A stretch of DNA of 64,000 bases from assembly GCA_035236585.1 (NCBI GenBank), contig CP141135.1, forward strand, positions 8,528,001-8,592,000, in the 5' to 3' direction. The stretch comes from Warburgia ugandensis. Taxonomy: Eukaryota; Streptophyta; Magnoliopsida; Canellales; Canellaceae. The notes under the pieces were generated by a model that searched no databases, had not been told where the DNA came from, and was given only the letters and a program-made list of their open reading frames with translations. The position numbers were made by a program, and so were the translations under genes. Position 1 is the stretch's first letter; each line of letters starts with the position of its first letter. Shown in pieces: positions 23,704 to 36,573 of this stretch.

Positions 23704-24145
23704 ATAGTCTTACTCGTTCAAGTTCGGAGATATCAAAACCCAGAGAGCTGCTGGCATGTCCCAAACCTCACCGGCTTCTACAAAGGCTGCTAGACTTTCT
23801 TATGCCTCGCAAATGAGTCACAGGTATGTGCTTTTATGAAGATGCAAAAACAAATAAGAAAAAATATACGGATTTACATGGTTTCCTCAAGTATGTTCAT
23901 CGGCTCACACTAGTTTCATAATCTCCACGGTTAAGAAATATATATATATTGCTATTGCTATTGCTAAAGGACATAATTGCCCCCATATTACAAAATAGAA
24001 AATACCTTTTTTTTTCCACCAGTGGGCTCCACATCCTAGACTCGTGGTTTGCAATACAACATAATTTGATATGGGCACAACATGATCAAACCAATCAGTG
24101 TTCATACTAACAAACGTTGCGGTGTTCATATTGACAAATGTTGCC

Positions 24146-24146
<1 letters not shown>

Positions 24147-24199
<53 letters not shown>
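24147..24199. repeat. (TC)n microsatellite
   Basis: About 53 bp of TC repeat at the left side of the possible LTR fossil. Confidence 0.95.
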
Positions 24200-24202
<3 letters not shown>

Positions 24203-25245
24203 CAAAAAAAATCCAAACATTTTCATTTCTAATAAGTCACTAATAGTGAGATTTTCTAGAGAGAATCCTCCCGTGAGTGCCTAAGTGCCCCGTGTGGGTG
24301 AAAGGATGAAAGGGTGAAAGCGGGATTGGAACGCGTCTTTTTGTGAGTGCCTGAGTGCCCTATTGTGAATGAAAGAGTGAAAGTGGAAAGTACTAAGAGT
24401 TGGCCCCACGTTGTCGTAAGTGTATTTGAGACACTCATAGGGCTTGACTGCACACGATATTTTGTTGGTTTTGACATGCATTCATGATGTTCTATGGATA
24501 TCGATTTTCATTATTTTCGTATACGTGCATTTACATATTTTCTCATATTATGTATGTCTTAATACCCAAGATTGATAGCGCTTTATTTATATCATGGATT
24601 TCATGCATTGTTAGTTATGGATTATGATGTTTCGTGCGTATATATTCTTCTTATGGGAATTTCCATGATATTGATATCTTTCAACTTGTGATTTTATATC
24701 ATTTTTGGAAATTGAACGTAAATTACTTACACAAGCATAGCTTACTGAGGCATTGCTTTGTTTTGCAATGCCTCAGATTTGGAGTATGATAGTCAAAAAG
24801 GAAAGTGGGTAGAGTAGCATTGATTTAGACAATGACCTGAGGATTGTCTACTTTTTGTATTCAGAAACATATTAGTGTACGTATCTTAGACTTGTATTAG
24901 ACTTTTGGGACTCTACTTGGATGTTTGTATATTTGGATATATTTGACCCATATCATTGCATAGTGTACGTTTATTTATAGATGTAGTAGCTGTGGTGATC
25001 ATGGATGGAACCTGATGGCTTTTGGACTTGTATTATTATTGTCTTTTCTCAGCTTATGTATTTATCGTTGTTTTAAATCAAGCATGCTCAGAGTATCTGG
25101 ATTTGATTTTATTTATTGTCGCAGTTTTGAAATGTGGTTGACCCTCGAGGTTTTCGTTGTTGGTTAATTCTTTTAAGACTGTGTAAGATTTATAAATCTT
25201 GAGTTTTTGTTTTCAGGGATCCCACCCATTTTTCTTAAAAACATG

Positions 25246-25297
<52 letters not shown>

Positions 25298-25338
25298 GAC
25301 TTTGGAAAAAGGTTTACAAAAACCCAGGGTGTCACACT
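24200..25338 (+). mobile_element. Possible Ty3/gypsy LTR fossil (solo LTR or fragment)
   Basis: A stretch without coding capacity whose right end reads GGGTGTCACA, the form common at the ends of plant Ty3/gypsy LTRs. It is preceded by a TTA microsatellite and a run of LTR-like AT-rich sequence. No matching left end, primer-binding site, internal domains or flanking duplication could be placed, so the left limit is a guess. If real, it is an old broken copy. Confidence 0.3.
25248..25296. repeat. (TTA)n microsatellite
   Basis: About 16 copies of TTA/ATT. Confidence 0.95.
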
Positions 25339-25490
25339 TAATTATTTGAAAAGAAAATTGTAATAAATTAAAAGCTAGTTAGTGGCCTTTTTATGAAAGA
25401 AAAATCTTGAGATAGTATTAAGTGGTTGAGGGTGTAAATTCGATAAGTCACCTGCTATTGTTTTTTAGCTAATCCATGTTATACCTATCT

Positions 25491-25671
25491 AGAAGGAGAG
25501 CCCTAGAGCAGCAGTAAAAGTTGTCATTATGTGACTTTGAGGTCACGGGCTCAAGGATTGGAAACAGCCTCTTGCAAAAATGCATAAGGCTACGTACTAT
25601 AGACCCTTGTAGTCCGCCCCTTCCTCGAACAATGCATAGGCGAGAGCTCTATGCACTGAGGCTACCCTTTT
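25491..25671 (+). mobile_element. Au SINE, full length, 15-bp TSD
   Basis: Starts AGAAGGAGAGCCCTAGAGCA and ends GAGGCTACCCTTTT. The 15-bp duplication ATGTTATACCTATCT at 25476-25490 and 25672-25686 is perfect, although the body has many substitutions from the common sequence. It may therefore derive from a diverged source copy. Confidence 0.92.
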
Positions 25672-25689
25672 ATGTTATACCTATCTAAC

Positions 25690-26278
25690 TTAAGACTAAT
25701 TTGTTCTTTCTCTATAAACAACCACTGGACTGTCAAAAGAAGTAGTGATATTCTAAGTGTGATCCCAACTAAGGTCAGAAATTGAAGTTTACACTTCATT
25801 TTCTAATCCTTGTTAGAGCAGTAATCATGTTATGAATTTGTAATTCAATCAATATGAATGTCACAAATGAGGTGAAATGTATGATATTTTATAGGTAGTG
25901 TCATAGTGCACACCATAGTATTTTCTCTGAATAATTGAAAATTTTTAAAAGAGTTTGATGCCCTAAATTTTTCTCAAACAAATTCAATTTTTTTACTTTT
26001 TCCAATTCGAGAAATTAAAATAAATTTACCCAATAGAACTCAAATCCTCAAATTATTTGCCAAGGTCTCAGCCATTATTTGTCAATCTCATTGACATTCA
26101 AATTAAAAGCTTAAACTCACATATGAAAAATGCTTGTTCCTTATTTTTTCAAAAAATTTCATAAATGTTTGCCAAATTTTTTTTGAGTTTACCTTTCCAA
26201 TTTATTCCCCAATCCAACTTTGTTAGTATGCGTGCACTGTGTTGAGAAAGCAGTCGTATTTTATAATTTGTTGAAAGC
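25690..26278. other. Intergenic, nothing recognised
   Basis: Very AT-rich sequence between two Au SINEs. No gene or repeat can be supported. Confidence 0.4.
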
Positions 26279-26296
26279 ACCTAAATCCTAATCTCT

Positions 26297-26479
26297 GAAG
26301 GGGAGCCTTGGTGCAGCGGTAAAAGTCGTCGTGTGACCTTGAAGTCACGGGTTCAAGGCGTGAAAATAGCCTCTTGCAAAATGCAAGATAAAGCTGTGTA
26401 CTTTAGGCCCTTGTGGTCTCCCCCTTCTCCAGACCCGGCATAAACGGGAGCTTCGTGCACTGAGACTGCCCTTGTTTTT
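26297..26479 (+). mobile_element. Au SINE, full length, 18-bp TSD
   Basis: GAAGGGGAGCCTTGGTGCAG to GAGACTGCCCTTG(T)n. It is flanked by a perfect 18-bp duplication ACCTAAATCCTAATCTCT at 26279-26296 and 26480-26497. A few bases are missing in the head (AAAGTCGTCGTGTG). Confidence 0.95.
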
Positions 26480-27023
26480 ACCTAAATCCTAATCTCTAAA
26501 GAAAATGATAGCCACAAGCATGGCAGTATTTGGCAATTTGTTAAGCAAAAATGGATGAGCGGACTTTAGACTTTAAATTGTAAAATATTTCCCAAGTCCC
26601 CATATAACTTGAAAACTAGGGTTGACATGGACAACTTTCTAAGACATTTGATATTTATATCTAACAACACATTTAATTAATACTTAGAATTCTACATATA
26701 AAAAATGTAAAGATAATAATAAAAACTATACATATACAAGTTTTTCTAAGCAATGAAATAGCTCACATAAATGACGATCATGCACGACCGTGTTTATTTT
26801 ATTGTGAATTAAGTCTCTCTCTCTCTCTATATATATATTTCAGCAAAGAGTTGCAAATATAAAGCATACGTGACATTTGATTGGTCAGAAAAAAGTTTTT
26901 AACTATCGTTTTTTCTAATTTTTTTTGTTTTTTTCAACCAATCAAATATTACCTTCTTATATATATATATATATATATGAAGACAGCCCTGCAACTACTT
27001 TAACAGAAAACCTCTCTCTCTTT

Positions 27024-27190
27024 GAATGGGAGCCTTGGTGCATTGGTAAAAGTTGTCATCGTGTTACCTTGAGGTTAAGGGTTCAAGGCATGGAAACAGC
27101 CTCTTGCAAATGCAAGGTAAAGCTGTATACTTTAGATCCTTGTGGTCCACCCTTCCCTAAAAAACTTTGTGCATTGAGACTGCCCCCTCT
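27024..27190 (+). mobile_element. Au SINE, 13-bp TSD
   Basis: AATGGGAGCCTTGGTGCATT through the CAGCCTCTTGCAAATGC block to GAGACTGCCCC. The 3' part has lost about 15 bp (GCATAGGCGGGAG region). The flanks ACCTCTCTCTCTT at 27010-27022 and 27191-27203 match, but they are CT-rich, so the duplication is less certain than for other copies. Confidence 0.85.
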
Positions 27191-27613
27191 ACCTCTCTCT
27201 CTTCCTCTTATCTTGTATGGATGTAACTTTCGGGTGACACTGTACAAAACAAGAAAAAGAGAGCCAAAAGGAAACAAAAATGTGGCTAAAAAAAATGGAA
27301 AAGGAAAAGTGCATGCCATAGAATCCTAGGGAGCCACGAGCTGATCCCATTTCAATCTCGCAGTTGGTCCCACAATAATTGGATGATCCTACCATCTTCA
27401 TCCTTAAAGGTGCCTTTACTAGAATGCTAACAAAATTTCCATCGCATCTCCACTGTAGGGTGACGATGGCGGATGCTTCCTTCCTCGTTCCTCTGGAACT
27501 CAACTTGGCTAGACGAAGTTATCAGACCGGCATCCCCCAAATTCAAGGGGTGAGATGTATGCAGATTTTATTTTCGTTTTTCCAATCCTGGTCTTTCTAA
27601 CATGTAAATTTAT

Positions 27614-27828
27614 CATTTGATTTATTTCCACTTTTGTGTTGAATTCTAAGTATCAAGTTTAAAATGTCACCTACTGGTCTTACATATTTATGTAGAAATT
27701 TCTAGAAAGGAGGCAGATGTATTTAATTTATTTCCACTTTTGTGTTGAATTCTAAATATCAAGATTAAAATGTCACCTACTGGTCCTACATATTTATGTA
27801 AAAATTTCTAAAAAGGAGGCAGATGAAA
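27614..27828 (+). repeat. Tandem duplication, 107-bp unit
   Basis: Two direct copies, about 27614-27720 and 27721-27828. They share TTTATTTCCACTTTTGTGTT, AAAATGTCACCTACTGGTC and AAGGAGGCAGATG and differ at about half a dozen positions. Not part of a recognised element. Confidence 0.9.
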
Positions 27829-29652
27829 GCATGATAAGATAAGAACAAGTGGGCCACATGTTGGCAAATCTTGAATTCTTTAAGCAAGATCAAACTGTGA
27901 TGAGATAGATGCCCAGCTCGATGTTCTGCTGGGACCCATTATTACATTTGAGACTTATTGACATTCCCCAACACTCTCTCTCTCTCTGCTGGCCCCACTT
28001 ACAGAATTATGTCATTAACCAAATACCAGTCAATTAAGCAAGAAAAGTACAAATGCCATGTGGAAAGATCTTCACCTCCCATTCTCCAATTGAAATTTCG
28101 TTCAATCTTCTTCTACCTAATTGATGCGATGACTGAGTAAATAAATTCCAATCTAAAGCCTTTTATTCGAGGAGTTGAGTCAATTGGGCCCACATTCACC
28201 CATTGACCACTACCTTTGATATGGGTCCCACAGATTCTGATGTCAATTTGAATCCCACACGCAACGTCCTGATGGTTGACGATAGACTTTGTATTGCGTG
28301 GGAAAAATGGTGGGATTTGAGGCCACAAGTGCTAAGTTTGATTACGACACTCCTGATTTTTGTTGGAGACTTTTCATTAGCTGACAATAGCTTTCAGGAA
28401 ATTATAACGGCCTTTGATTGCTTAATCAGGTGGGAATATCATTTTGCCGACCATGTATATGAAGTGCGTTCTAAGTTGATGGTAATTCAGTCATTTGATT
28501 GTTGGTCCAGAAACGACGGCAAGGAAGAAACCGCGGGCCATTTCTTATTTTCACACTTGTTTTCTTTTAGAATAGTCTATGTTGGGCCCCGCTTGGTAGA
28601 AAATCAAGGGTCTAACCACCCACATGTCGGTAATGATCATTAATCTGACTTAATGATCCGCCATTTTCTCTCAATAATCCCCGCTTAAAACGTGGATTTG
28701 CATTGACTTAGGGTTGACTGAAAATCAATGGACTTGATCAATCATGTACTCGGCCGGGTATGCCCTACAGATCGAACGCTTTCTCCTCGTAAGATGATCG
28801 ATCCACGTCTAGCATCCAATGGCTAATATATTAAGTGGAGCGACTTACAAAACACAACCTTATTTTGCATTTTTACAATATGCTGTTTTGCAACTCGAAC
28901 TCATAATCTCTAGGTGACCTTTATCATTGCTTGCACCGTCTGGAACACACAAATTTGGTGCTAGAACCCACTTTATCATAGTGGGCCCAACCTTTGGTTG
29001 ATTTGACTTATTTGATTCTGGGAATTATAGATAACTAATGACCCTAAAACAGCGAGGATTGGATGAATCTAGAAATCAAAAGTGTGCTTTCAATCACAAA
29101 AGTATACAAGTCAGTTGTTTTGGAGGTTAAAATAATCCAATCAGGTTAATTTGTTAGGTTAATTTGTTAGAAAAATCAGATGAACGAGCCTGATCAACTA
29201 AAAGTTGTGCCTACCACGATAAAGCGGGCCATCCATGCTACCAATGTTTAAGACGCTTTCAATGTGACGCAGATCAAGACGTCCATAGGTTCCTTGCCAT
29301 GGCATCAACCGGCTGTTTCCATCAAGATCTGAGTGACGCAACCATCCTGTCCCTACATCTATCTGCACAGCGTCTCTACACAAGTTTCTATACAAACTAA
29401 AGAAAGAGAAACGCAGGAGTAAAGTGGGCCCCACTTCCTTCTACCCGAAAAACGGCCGGTCGTTCGTTTTCTCTCTCTTTGCTAGAAAAGGATGGGGAGG
29501 AGGCAACGAGACCAGTCTACGATCAACTCCCTTCAATCCAACCCTCTAAAATCCTAACCCTAATTCCATCGCCATTTATGTTCCCATGAATTGTTTTCCA
29601 ACAATTCTGGCTCAGTTTCTAGGTTTTGCACCTGAAAGGGAAAGAAGCAGCC
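27829..29652. other. Intergenic; upstream region of the aspartyl protease
   Basis: Contains one decayed Au SINE (28838-28945) and otherwise nothing identifiable. A 146-codon frame at 28203-28643 lacks any recognised domain, is rich in codons typical of chance frames and is not called. The last 200 bases should hold the promoter and 5' UTR of the aspartyl protease. Confidence 0.4.
28838..28945 (-). mobile_element. Au SINE remnant
   Basis: Decayed - strand copy recognised by ACACAACCTTATTTTGCATT, TACAATATGCTGTTTTGCAA, CTCGAACTCATAATCTCTAG and ATCATTGCTTGCACC. These correspond in order to the central block, box B region and head of the Au SINE. Confidence 0.6.
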
Positions 29653-32600
29653 ATGGCTTCTCGCTATGACTTGCTCCTCTTCTTCTTCATCTCATCCCTC
29701 TTTGGCTGCTTTTGGGGCTTGCGGAGTTGCCATGGCGGGACTTTCACCTTCGAGATGCATCACAGCTTCTCCGATCCCGTCAAGAAATGGGCCGCCGGGA
29801 AATCATCGGTATTCCGCGCAGATGAGTGGCCGCAAATCGGTACCGTCGAATACTACAAGGCATTGGCCGATCGAGATCGGGTTCTTCGTGGCCGTGTATT
29901 GGCTGATGAACGGACGCTCACGTTGTCGGAAGGGAACACCACTTTCAAACTCTCCTCTTTAGGATTGTATGATTCAAGACTCCTTCCAAATTCTGGTCTC
30001 TTGATTTTCAGTTCGTTTTCTCTGATTCCTTTTATATCTTTTTGGCGAATTTCAGTTTGCATTACACGTTTGTATCATTGGGAACGCCGAATGTTTCGTT
30101 TCTGGTGGCGCTTGATACGGGAAGCGATCTGTTTTGGGTGCCATGTGACTGCGTCAGATGTGCGCCAACTTCATCTCCTCGTTATGGCTATGTATGTTTT
30201 TTCTTTCCTTTTATGTTTGTTCATTCTGTTATGATTCTTCTTGTGCTATTACTGTATAACCTGTTCATATTCTCTCTGCCTTCTATGTTTCAAGGGAGGG
30301 AAAATTATTGAAAGAGCAAAAGTGAAACAAGATTGCAATTTGGGCAGGGAAATGGGTGTCAGATCATATGTGAAGGGGGTGAATGGTGGAGGGGCTATAA
30401 CTAGTTTTGATAACCCTCTATTGTTCGCTATTTGCTGCTGTTTAATTTTGTTCTCCTCTTTTAATGTGTTTCTGAAAATGGGCTTGATTAGGATAATCGA
30501 GAATTGGATGGATGCATTACTGGGTTTCGTAAAAGACTCGAGCACCCCAAGTGGGGAAGCTTCTCTCTTCTCTAAGATCACTATTTGACCTTTATTATCC
30601 GGATAAGAAACTTAAATAATGATAATAGTTGGCAGGTACTAGGAAAGTGGGCAAGTACCAGGCTTATACATAGATAATAATTTAAGAAGATGTAGAGATT
30701 CTAAGAAACTTATGCGAATGATATCAGTCTGAAAACCCTGTATATGGTTGCAGGAAATATGAGGTGGCCAATTTACAAGATCTTGTATAGATAACAATTT
30801 AAGGGAATCTAGCAATTGTAGTTCTATCCAGCTAGTAGCTATCAACTTCATAGTTGACATATGAGGTTTAAGTAAGAAAATAGTGGGATTTTCAACATTG
30901 TAACTTGGTGTGTTCTGAAATTCCCCTAATAAAGAGGGTGGAGCAATAGCTATTTTGATGTTCTGTTTTTCTGGATTTGGTGGGTTTGGAAGCTACTCAT
31001 GGATACTCTTCACAGTTAAGACTTAGCCTCTATCATACTGGGTAGGTTCTTCTGTAGAAGTTTTGTCCAATATGTGCAAGTTATAACTTGGGCATCAACT
31101 CCCAAAGATAAGAATAAGTATAATTCTATATTATTGTTGCAACAATAAGTTTCTCTCATTTTCTGAAGATAAAGACTTCTTTAGGATAGATCTTCTCGTG
31201 GTTTTTTGCCTGTGATAAACAATGGATAACTTGCGTTATGCTTTAGTTCTTATCTTCGAACTATTCCTTAATCATCTGGTGTCCTAATGAACTTTGAGAG
31301 CAAGTCTGGGCTGTCTTTCTGTTTGCAGATAAAAGTGAAAATATTCTAATTTTCATAGCTTGAGTTGTTTGGTACATGGTGTTCATGACTGCTTCAGGGA
31401 ATCAGTAGAGCTAAGGTGGGTGTAGAGTTTTGGAATTTAAAACAGAATCATTTCAATAGAATTTGAGCTGAATTCGTGCATTTGAATTTTGGACAGAATT
31501 CACTAATTGGAATTCATGAAATTGATGTCTATTATAAGATGTTCAGCTGATGTGATCAAAAGTACAGCTTTCAGATGCTAGAATCATCCAATTAACATGC
31601 TTTTTAAGCTACTAGACATCCAAAGCAAAAACAATATGATGAACAAGCTGGATCATCTAAAGGTGGATGGGGACCTCTTCTTGCAAGTAGAGAATTATAA
31701 AGGTGGCCCCCATACTAATCCTTTCTTTTTTCATGTTTTTCTAGGGACCACAAATGCATGAAGAAATCACTATCCATGGATTACCCAATCCATAGTCAGT
31801 GGTCATGTAAGTGCATGACAATGCTTATTTGAATTGGAATTCAATGATAACATTGACTAGTGGACAGACTAATAGGTGGGGTGAGAGTGGAATATGAACC
31901 TGGTTAAAGGTATCCTGCTGAGCAATAGACTGATTCCACAATGGGGGGAAGAGCACATTGCAATGTAATTGCAGGAGGTAGAGGTTTTGGAGGAAATTGC
32001 AGCAAGAGAGGTGACATCAACACCCGAGACCAGTAATAACTCAAAGGAAAAGAAGATAAAAGATTCATGTATGGTTGGGACTGACATCAATTGAGAATTT
32101 CTTGATGTATTGTCCAGAAATATCTTATTAACTGGAAGCTCTTTCTTTCTAGAAAAACAATAGATCACGGAAGTAATAAGCCATTCCTCAGTGGTCCTTC
32201 AGACCAGTAGCCCCCCTTCTCCATCTTCATTGATATAGTGCCTTACCCACTGTAGAAGGTATTTCACTGCATACAGCAAAATGCATGCGTCAGCAACCCA
32301 TGTATTTTTGTTCTTCCCTTCTTCATTTCTCCATTTCCATTAGTCTACCCTTGATTTTGACTCATGAATGAATGTGAAAAATCAGATGATCTTAACCTTT
32401 TGATAAATGCTTTGGAAGGCTAAAGTTCAATAAACATATTCACTAATCAGATGGGCAAGATTAGAGAGAGAGAGAGAGAGAGACAAAAAATAAAAAATAA
32501 AAAAATTTCTCCCCTTCTGTCAAAATCACTTTTGAAAAGCAGGATTCAAGTTGGACACCAAGGAGTTGTTTTCATGTTGAGGACAAATTCTGTACCTGAA

Positions 32601-35600
32601 TTCCTCCTTAAATTCTGGCAAGTTAAATTCCTAATGTCTACCGACTCAGACACGAATTCTGTACCTAAATTCCTTTAAATTTTAAAAACCTACTGCTAAA
32701 ATACGAATTTAGTCCTCAAATTCTTAATTCTGCCTAATAACAAGGGATTTTGATTATCTCCTCAAGTTGCTGGCATACCCCCCTATTTGATAAAGTCAAC
32801 TGGAAGAATTTTTCCATTTCAAAGCCCTTCATTACAATGATAGAAACTAGCTTCCTGGCTCAGATTCTAAGTATTTGTAGTGGAAATCATCTTCTTGTGT
32901 TGTGTTAATTCATAGAAGGGAAAGGCAAGAGTGATAAGGAGGGCAGACTAGAATATACACAAAATCTGGAGGAATTCATGCTATTGGGTCTCTATGCCTG
33001 AGAAATATTAAGTTTTATATTTAATATATCATATGGCTGACCCCTAATAGGGATAAGATCTTGATGATGATGATGATGATGATGATTTTATATGTCATAT
33101 ATCACTGGATACTGCCAGATAGTGCTAACAATCGTTATGTACCATCTTTACTTGCTCCATAATGGAACTGGGTAATTCAAGCACTTTATGAGGAAGCTGG
33201 ATAATGTAATATCCAGGAATCATTTGGTTGCCAAATCCTTCTAGAAGTTGTCCTCATCCCTTTTTTGTCCAAAACTGCATTCCATGTTCTGTTGAATACT
33301 CCTAAAACCCCTTTGAGCTTCTGTAGAGTATTAACCTAATTGTTGAACAACCAAATTAGATGAAGCAGTCTCAGTCCTCCGTTTGCTTTACTTCTTGTCT
33401 GAAGCTTCCCTAAAGGAGAATTTGGTACATTACTTCTGAAGCATTCTTTCACGTGTCAGAAATATGGGTTGCATAGACGTGGATCCAAAGATTTATGAGG
33501 TAGGAAAATGTGAATTGGAAACTTCCAGATGTATTTATTGATTTTCTGTTTCTTCTTAGGCTAATTTTAGCCACAGTGGGATGCAATTACATGTATGGAG
33601 GTCCAAGAGTTTGCAAGCCAAGGTGCATACAAGATGGGAAAACCGATACTTAGCAATTCCTTGAGGTTTATCTTTTGTCTAACTTTTCTCTTTGAACCAT
33701 TTGACCTGTGCGCGTTTTCAGCATTCCATGTAGTTCCTTCTGCCCTTTGCTTTCGGGTTTATCTTACACTTGGCTTTATTTGGATTAATTTGGCAGATTG
33801 GCTTCAATCAATCTTTGTCAATATCTGGCATGGCAAGATTCATCAAACTAATAACATCTGTATAGCTTAGCTGCAAGCAAGTCCGACTCAGGCCTGATGC
33901 CTAAACCACAAATGATTGAAGGAGTTATTAATAGTTGATATTAAATTTTGAACAAATAGATGTTCCTTTGAATGTGCATGCGCTTCCGTATTTGTTCACA
34001 ATAATCTGCCAATCTCAGTGCATGTTTGTGAATATTTAAACAGTTCGATGAACATCACACAGATCTTCACCTCTTCCCTCTTCTCAAAAACGTTTATTGT
34101 CAGATATATCGTGTCATTTGAATATGTCTTGTGGAGTGTGAATTCCAGCAATGATCCTTATGTATGTGCACCTAGGACACTGAACCAAAAGATTAACAGT
34201 CAGCTTTTTACTTGGCACATTGACTTATTCACTCAATAAAAATGTTACTCTAGATGGATTTTGCATATGATAGAGTTCTTCCTTTCTGATTCCAACCATT
34301 GGAACCGTTTGTTTTCCTTCTCACAAATTTTGCTGCAAATTTTCCTGATAAAATCTAAGAATCTACATCTGTAGAGGTTTCTATTTTTCACAAGTGTGTT
34401 TTCTGCTCCCTGCACTTACTTCCAATCTTATTATTTCACCAGGATTTGGAGCTAAGCATCTACAGTCCAAATGCATCTTCAACAAGCAAAATGGTCCCCT
34501 GCAACAGTAGTGTGTGTGAAACTCGAAGTGACTGTTCTGAAGCAGCTGGCAATTGTCCATACCAAGTTGCATATGTTTCTACTGATACCTCTTCTTCTGG
34601 CGTTTTAATGGAGGATATTATGTACTTGACAACAGATGATACTAAGCATGATGTAGTTGAGACCCGTGTCATATTTGGGTGAGGCTGCTTGCTTAGTTCC
34701 TGATTTTCCTCTTAAGTTTAACTGGAAATTTAATTAATACATATGACAGAGCTTCTTTTTCCACCATCACCTCTTCCTTCATTCAGTTCCTGCTGCTGAT
34801 GGAATGAGTTACCTACCACCGCCCTTGGAGTTGTTTAGGCACTCCAGTGATCTATAATGTTGCTTGCTTTTGTGCAGCTGTGGTAAGGATCAAACTGGTT
34901 CGTTTCTGGACGGTGCAGCTCCTAACGGTCTATTTGGGCTTGGTATGGACAAGATATCTGTTCCAAGCATGTTAGCCACGACAGGCCTCACTGCAGATTC
35001 TTTTTCTATGTGCTTTGGGCCTGATGGCATTGGAAGAATCAGTTTTGGAGACAAAGGTAGTCCAGATCAAGAAGAAACTCCATTTAATCTCAAACCAGTA
35101 GAGTAAGTGCTCACTGCATTTTCTGATTGTTGATCACACTGGTTTAAACAACCTATTAGCTTTTACCATAGTGGCATGCTATTTATTTTTTCCTTAACTG
35201 TTGGCTTTCTTGCCAGTCCGACATACAATATCAGTGTAGTTGGAGCACTTGTGGGGACAAATCTCATAGAAACAAGTTTTAGTGCTCTAATCGATTCTGG
35301 TACCTCATTCACTTACATAGCAGATCCAGCTTATACCCAACTTTCTCAGAGTGTAAGTACTTGAGCTATGAAACCTGATACTATGTCTCAAGTTTATATG
35401 CTAACAAAACATGTGCAATACTCCTTTGCAGTTCCACTCCCAGGCAGCGGATAACCAGTACTCACCTGACTCCAGGATCCCTTTTGAATATTGTTATCGC
35501 ATGAGGTGACTTTTGTTTGGATGGAAGCTTCTAAGTTGTTTCCATTTTTCAACACCAAAGTTGTAACTTCCTATTTGAAATATGCAGTCCAAATCAGAAT

Positions 35601-36573
35601 ACCAGTCTAATACCCAGCATCAGTCTAACTATGAAAGGTGGAGGCCAGTTTTCTGTTTTTGACCCGATAATTACCATCTCTGATGAGGTATACTCATGTT
35701 TTTGCTAGAAATTGTCTCATGTCGCAAGATGTATACTAAACTATTTTCTCCTTTCCTTGTTTGCAGACTGAATTTGTATATTGTTTGGCTGTTATGAAAA
35801 GTCGCCATTTTAATATCATTGGACGTAAGTATGTCAGTTTCAAATTCAAGTAACATTTCAGTGTAACAAGAGTTGAGGATCTCTTGTGCCTACCTGTCTC
35901 TACATTAGTGAATGTTGGTTCATGACGGCACAAAGTGTCAGTAAGATTGCCTTTGCATTGCCATATGTATCTGTTCTAGATTTGATCTAACCCGTATCCC
36001 AATATAGTGTCAGCTTGGGCTGGAGGTGTCTTTTAGCACTGTATCTTGGGTTTTTTCTTTTTCCTTGACTGATCAGTAACTTCAACTTTTTCTGAACTAA
36101 CGTGTTCCCATTCAGCTGTAAAACCTCCCATGCATTCCCTTTCTCTAGCCAAAATTGCTGACGCCACTGATCCCACTTTTGCAGAGAATTTCCTGACTGG
36201 CAACCGCCTTGTCTTTGACCGAGAGAGGTCCGTCTTGGGATGGAAGAAGTTCAACTGTAAGTGTCGTTCTCTCTGAATAGGTGTTCCTCCATGCTTTAAA
36301 TTGATGGGTAATTTGATTCAAGAGATTATTGTGGTCTCCCCAGGTTATGACGTTGAGAATACCACTACATTACCTGTAAACCAGCGTAATTTCACTACGC
36401 CGCCTCCCTCAGATGCCGTCAGGCCGAGCAGTTACACTCCAGAAGCAACAAGAGAGACTGGGAACGATAGCCAGGTTTCAGTGCCACCACCTTTGAGCCA
36501 ATCACCTCCTCTGACATCGAGTGTGAGAAATGCTGCCGTGCTTGTGTTTGTATTTTTATCCGTCATTCTTTGA
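29653..36573 (+). CDS. Pepsin-like aspartyl protease (APF1-like, GPI-type)
   Basis: Ten exons join in frame: 29653-29966, 30056-30191, 34443-34678, 34878-35102, 35217-35352, 35432-35505, 35588-35687, 35767-35824, 36185-36256 and 36344-36573, giving 526 residues. The ATG at 29653 (GCCATGGC context) is preferred; upstream in-frame codons have no ATG. A signal peptide covers the first 30 or so residues. Catalytic motifs are LDTGSDLFWVPCDC early in exon 2 and LIDSGTSFTYI in exon 5, both Asp present. FDRERSVLGWKKFNC closes the A1 fold. The C-terminal tail is Pro/Ser/Thr-rich and ends in a hydrophobic stretch (AAVLVFVFLSVIL), as expected for a GPI-anchored, cell-surface enzyme. It resembles the Arabidopsis aspartyl protease family protein 1 group. 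Intron 2 is 4.25 kb and holds a tiny RTE LINE end. Substrate is unknown. Confidence 0.95.
33032..33085 (+). mobile_element. RTE LINE 3' end, ultra-short copy with TSD
   Basis: About 54 bp: TGGCTGACCCCTAATAGGGA, TAAGATCTTGATG, then GAT repeats. This is the extreme 3' end of the RTE LINE family seen at 39608 and 47778. The flanks at 33013-33031 and 33086-33104 (TTTTATAT then ATATATCA) match with two differences, so this is a genuine, severely 5'-truncated insertion in aspartyl protease intron 2. Confidence 0.8.

Noticed and set aside
28203-28643. 146-codon + strand open frame
   Set aside because: No recognised domain, no splice or upstream context, ordinary intergenic composition.
29626-29652. 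N-terminal extension of the aspartyl protease
   Set aside because: Begins at a non-ATG codon; the ATG at 29653 has good context and starts a signal peptide.
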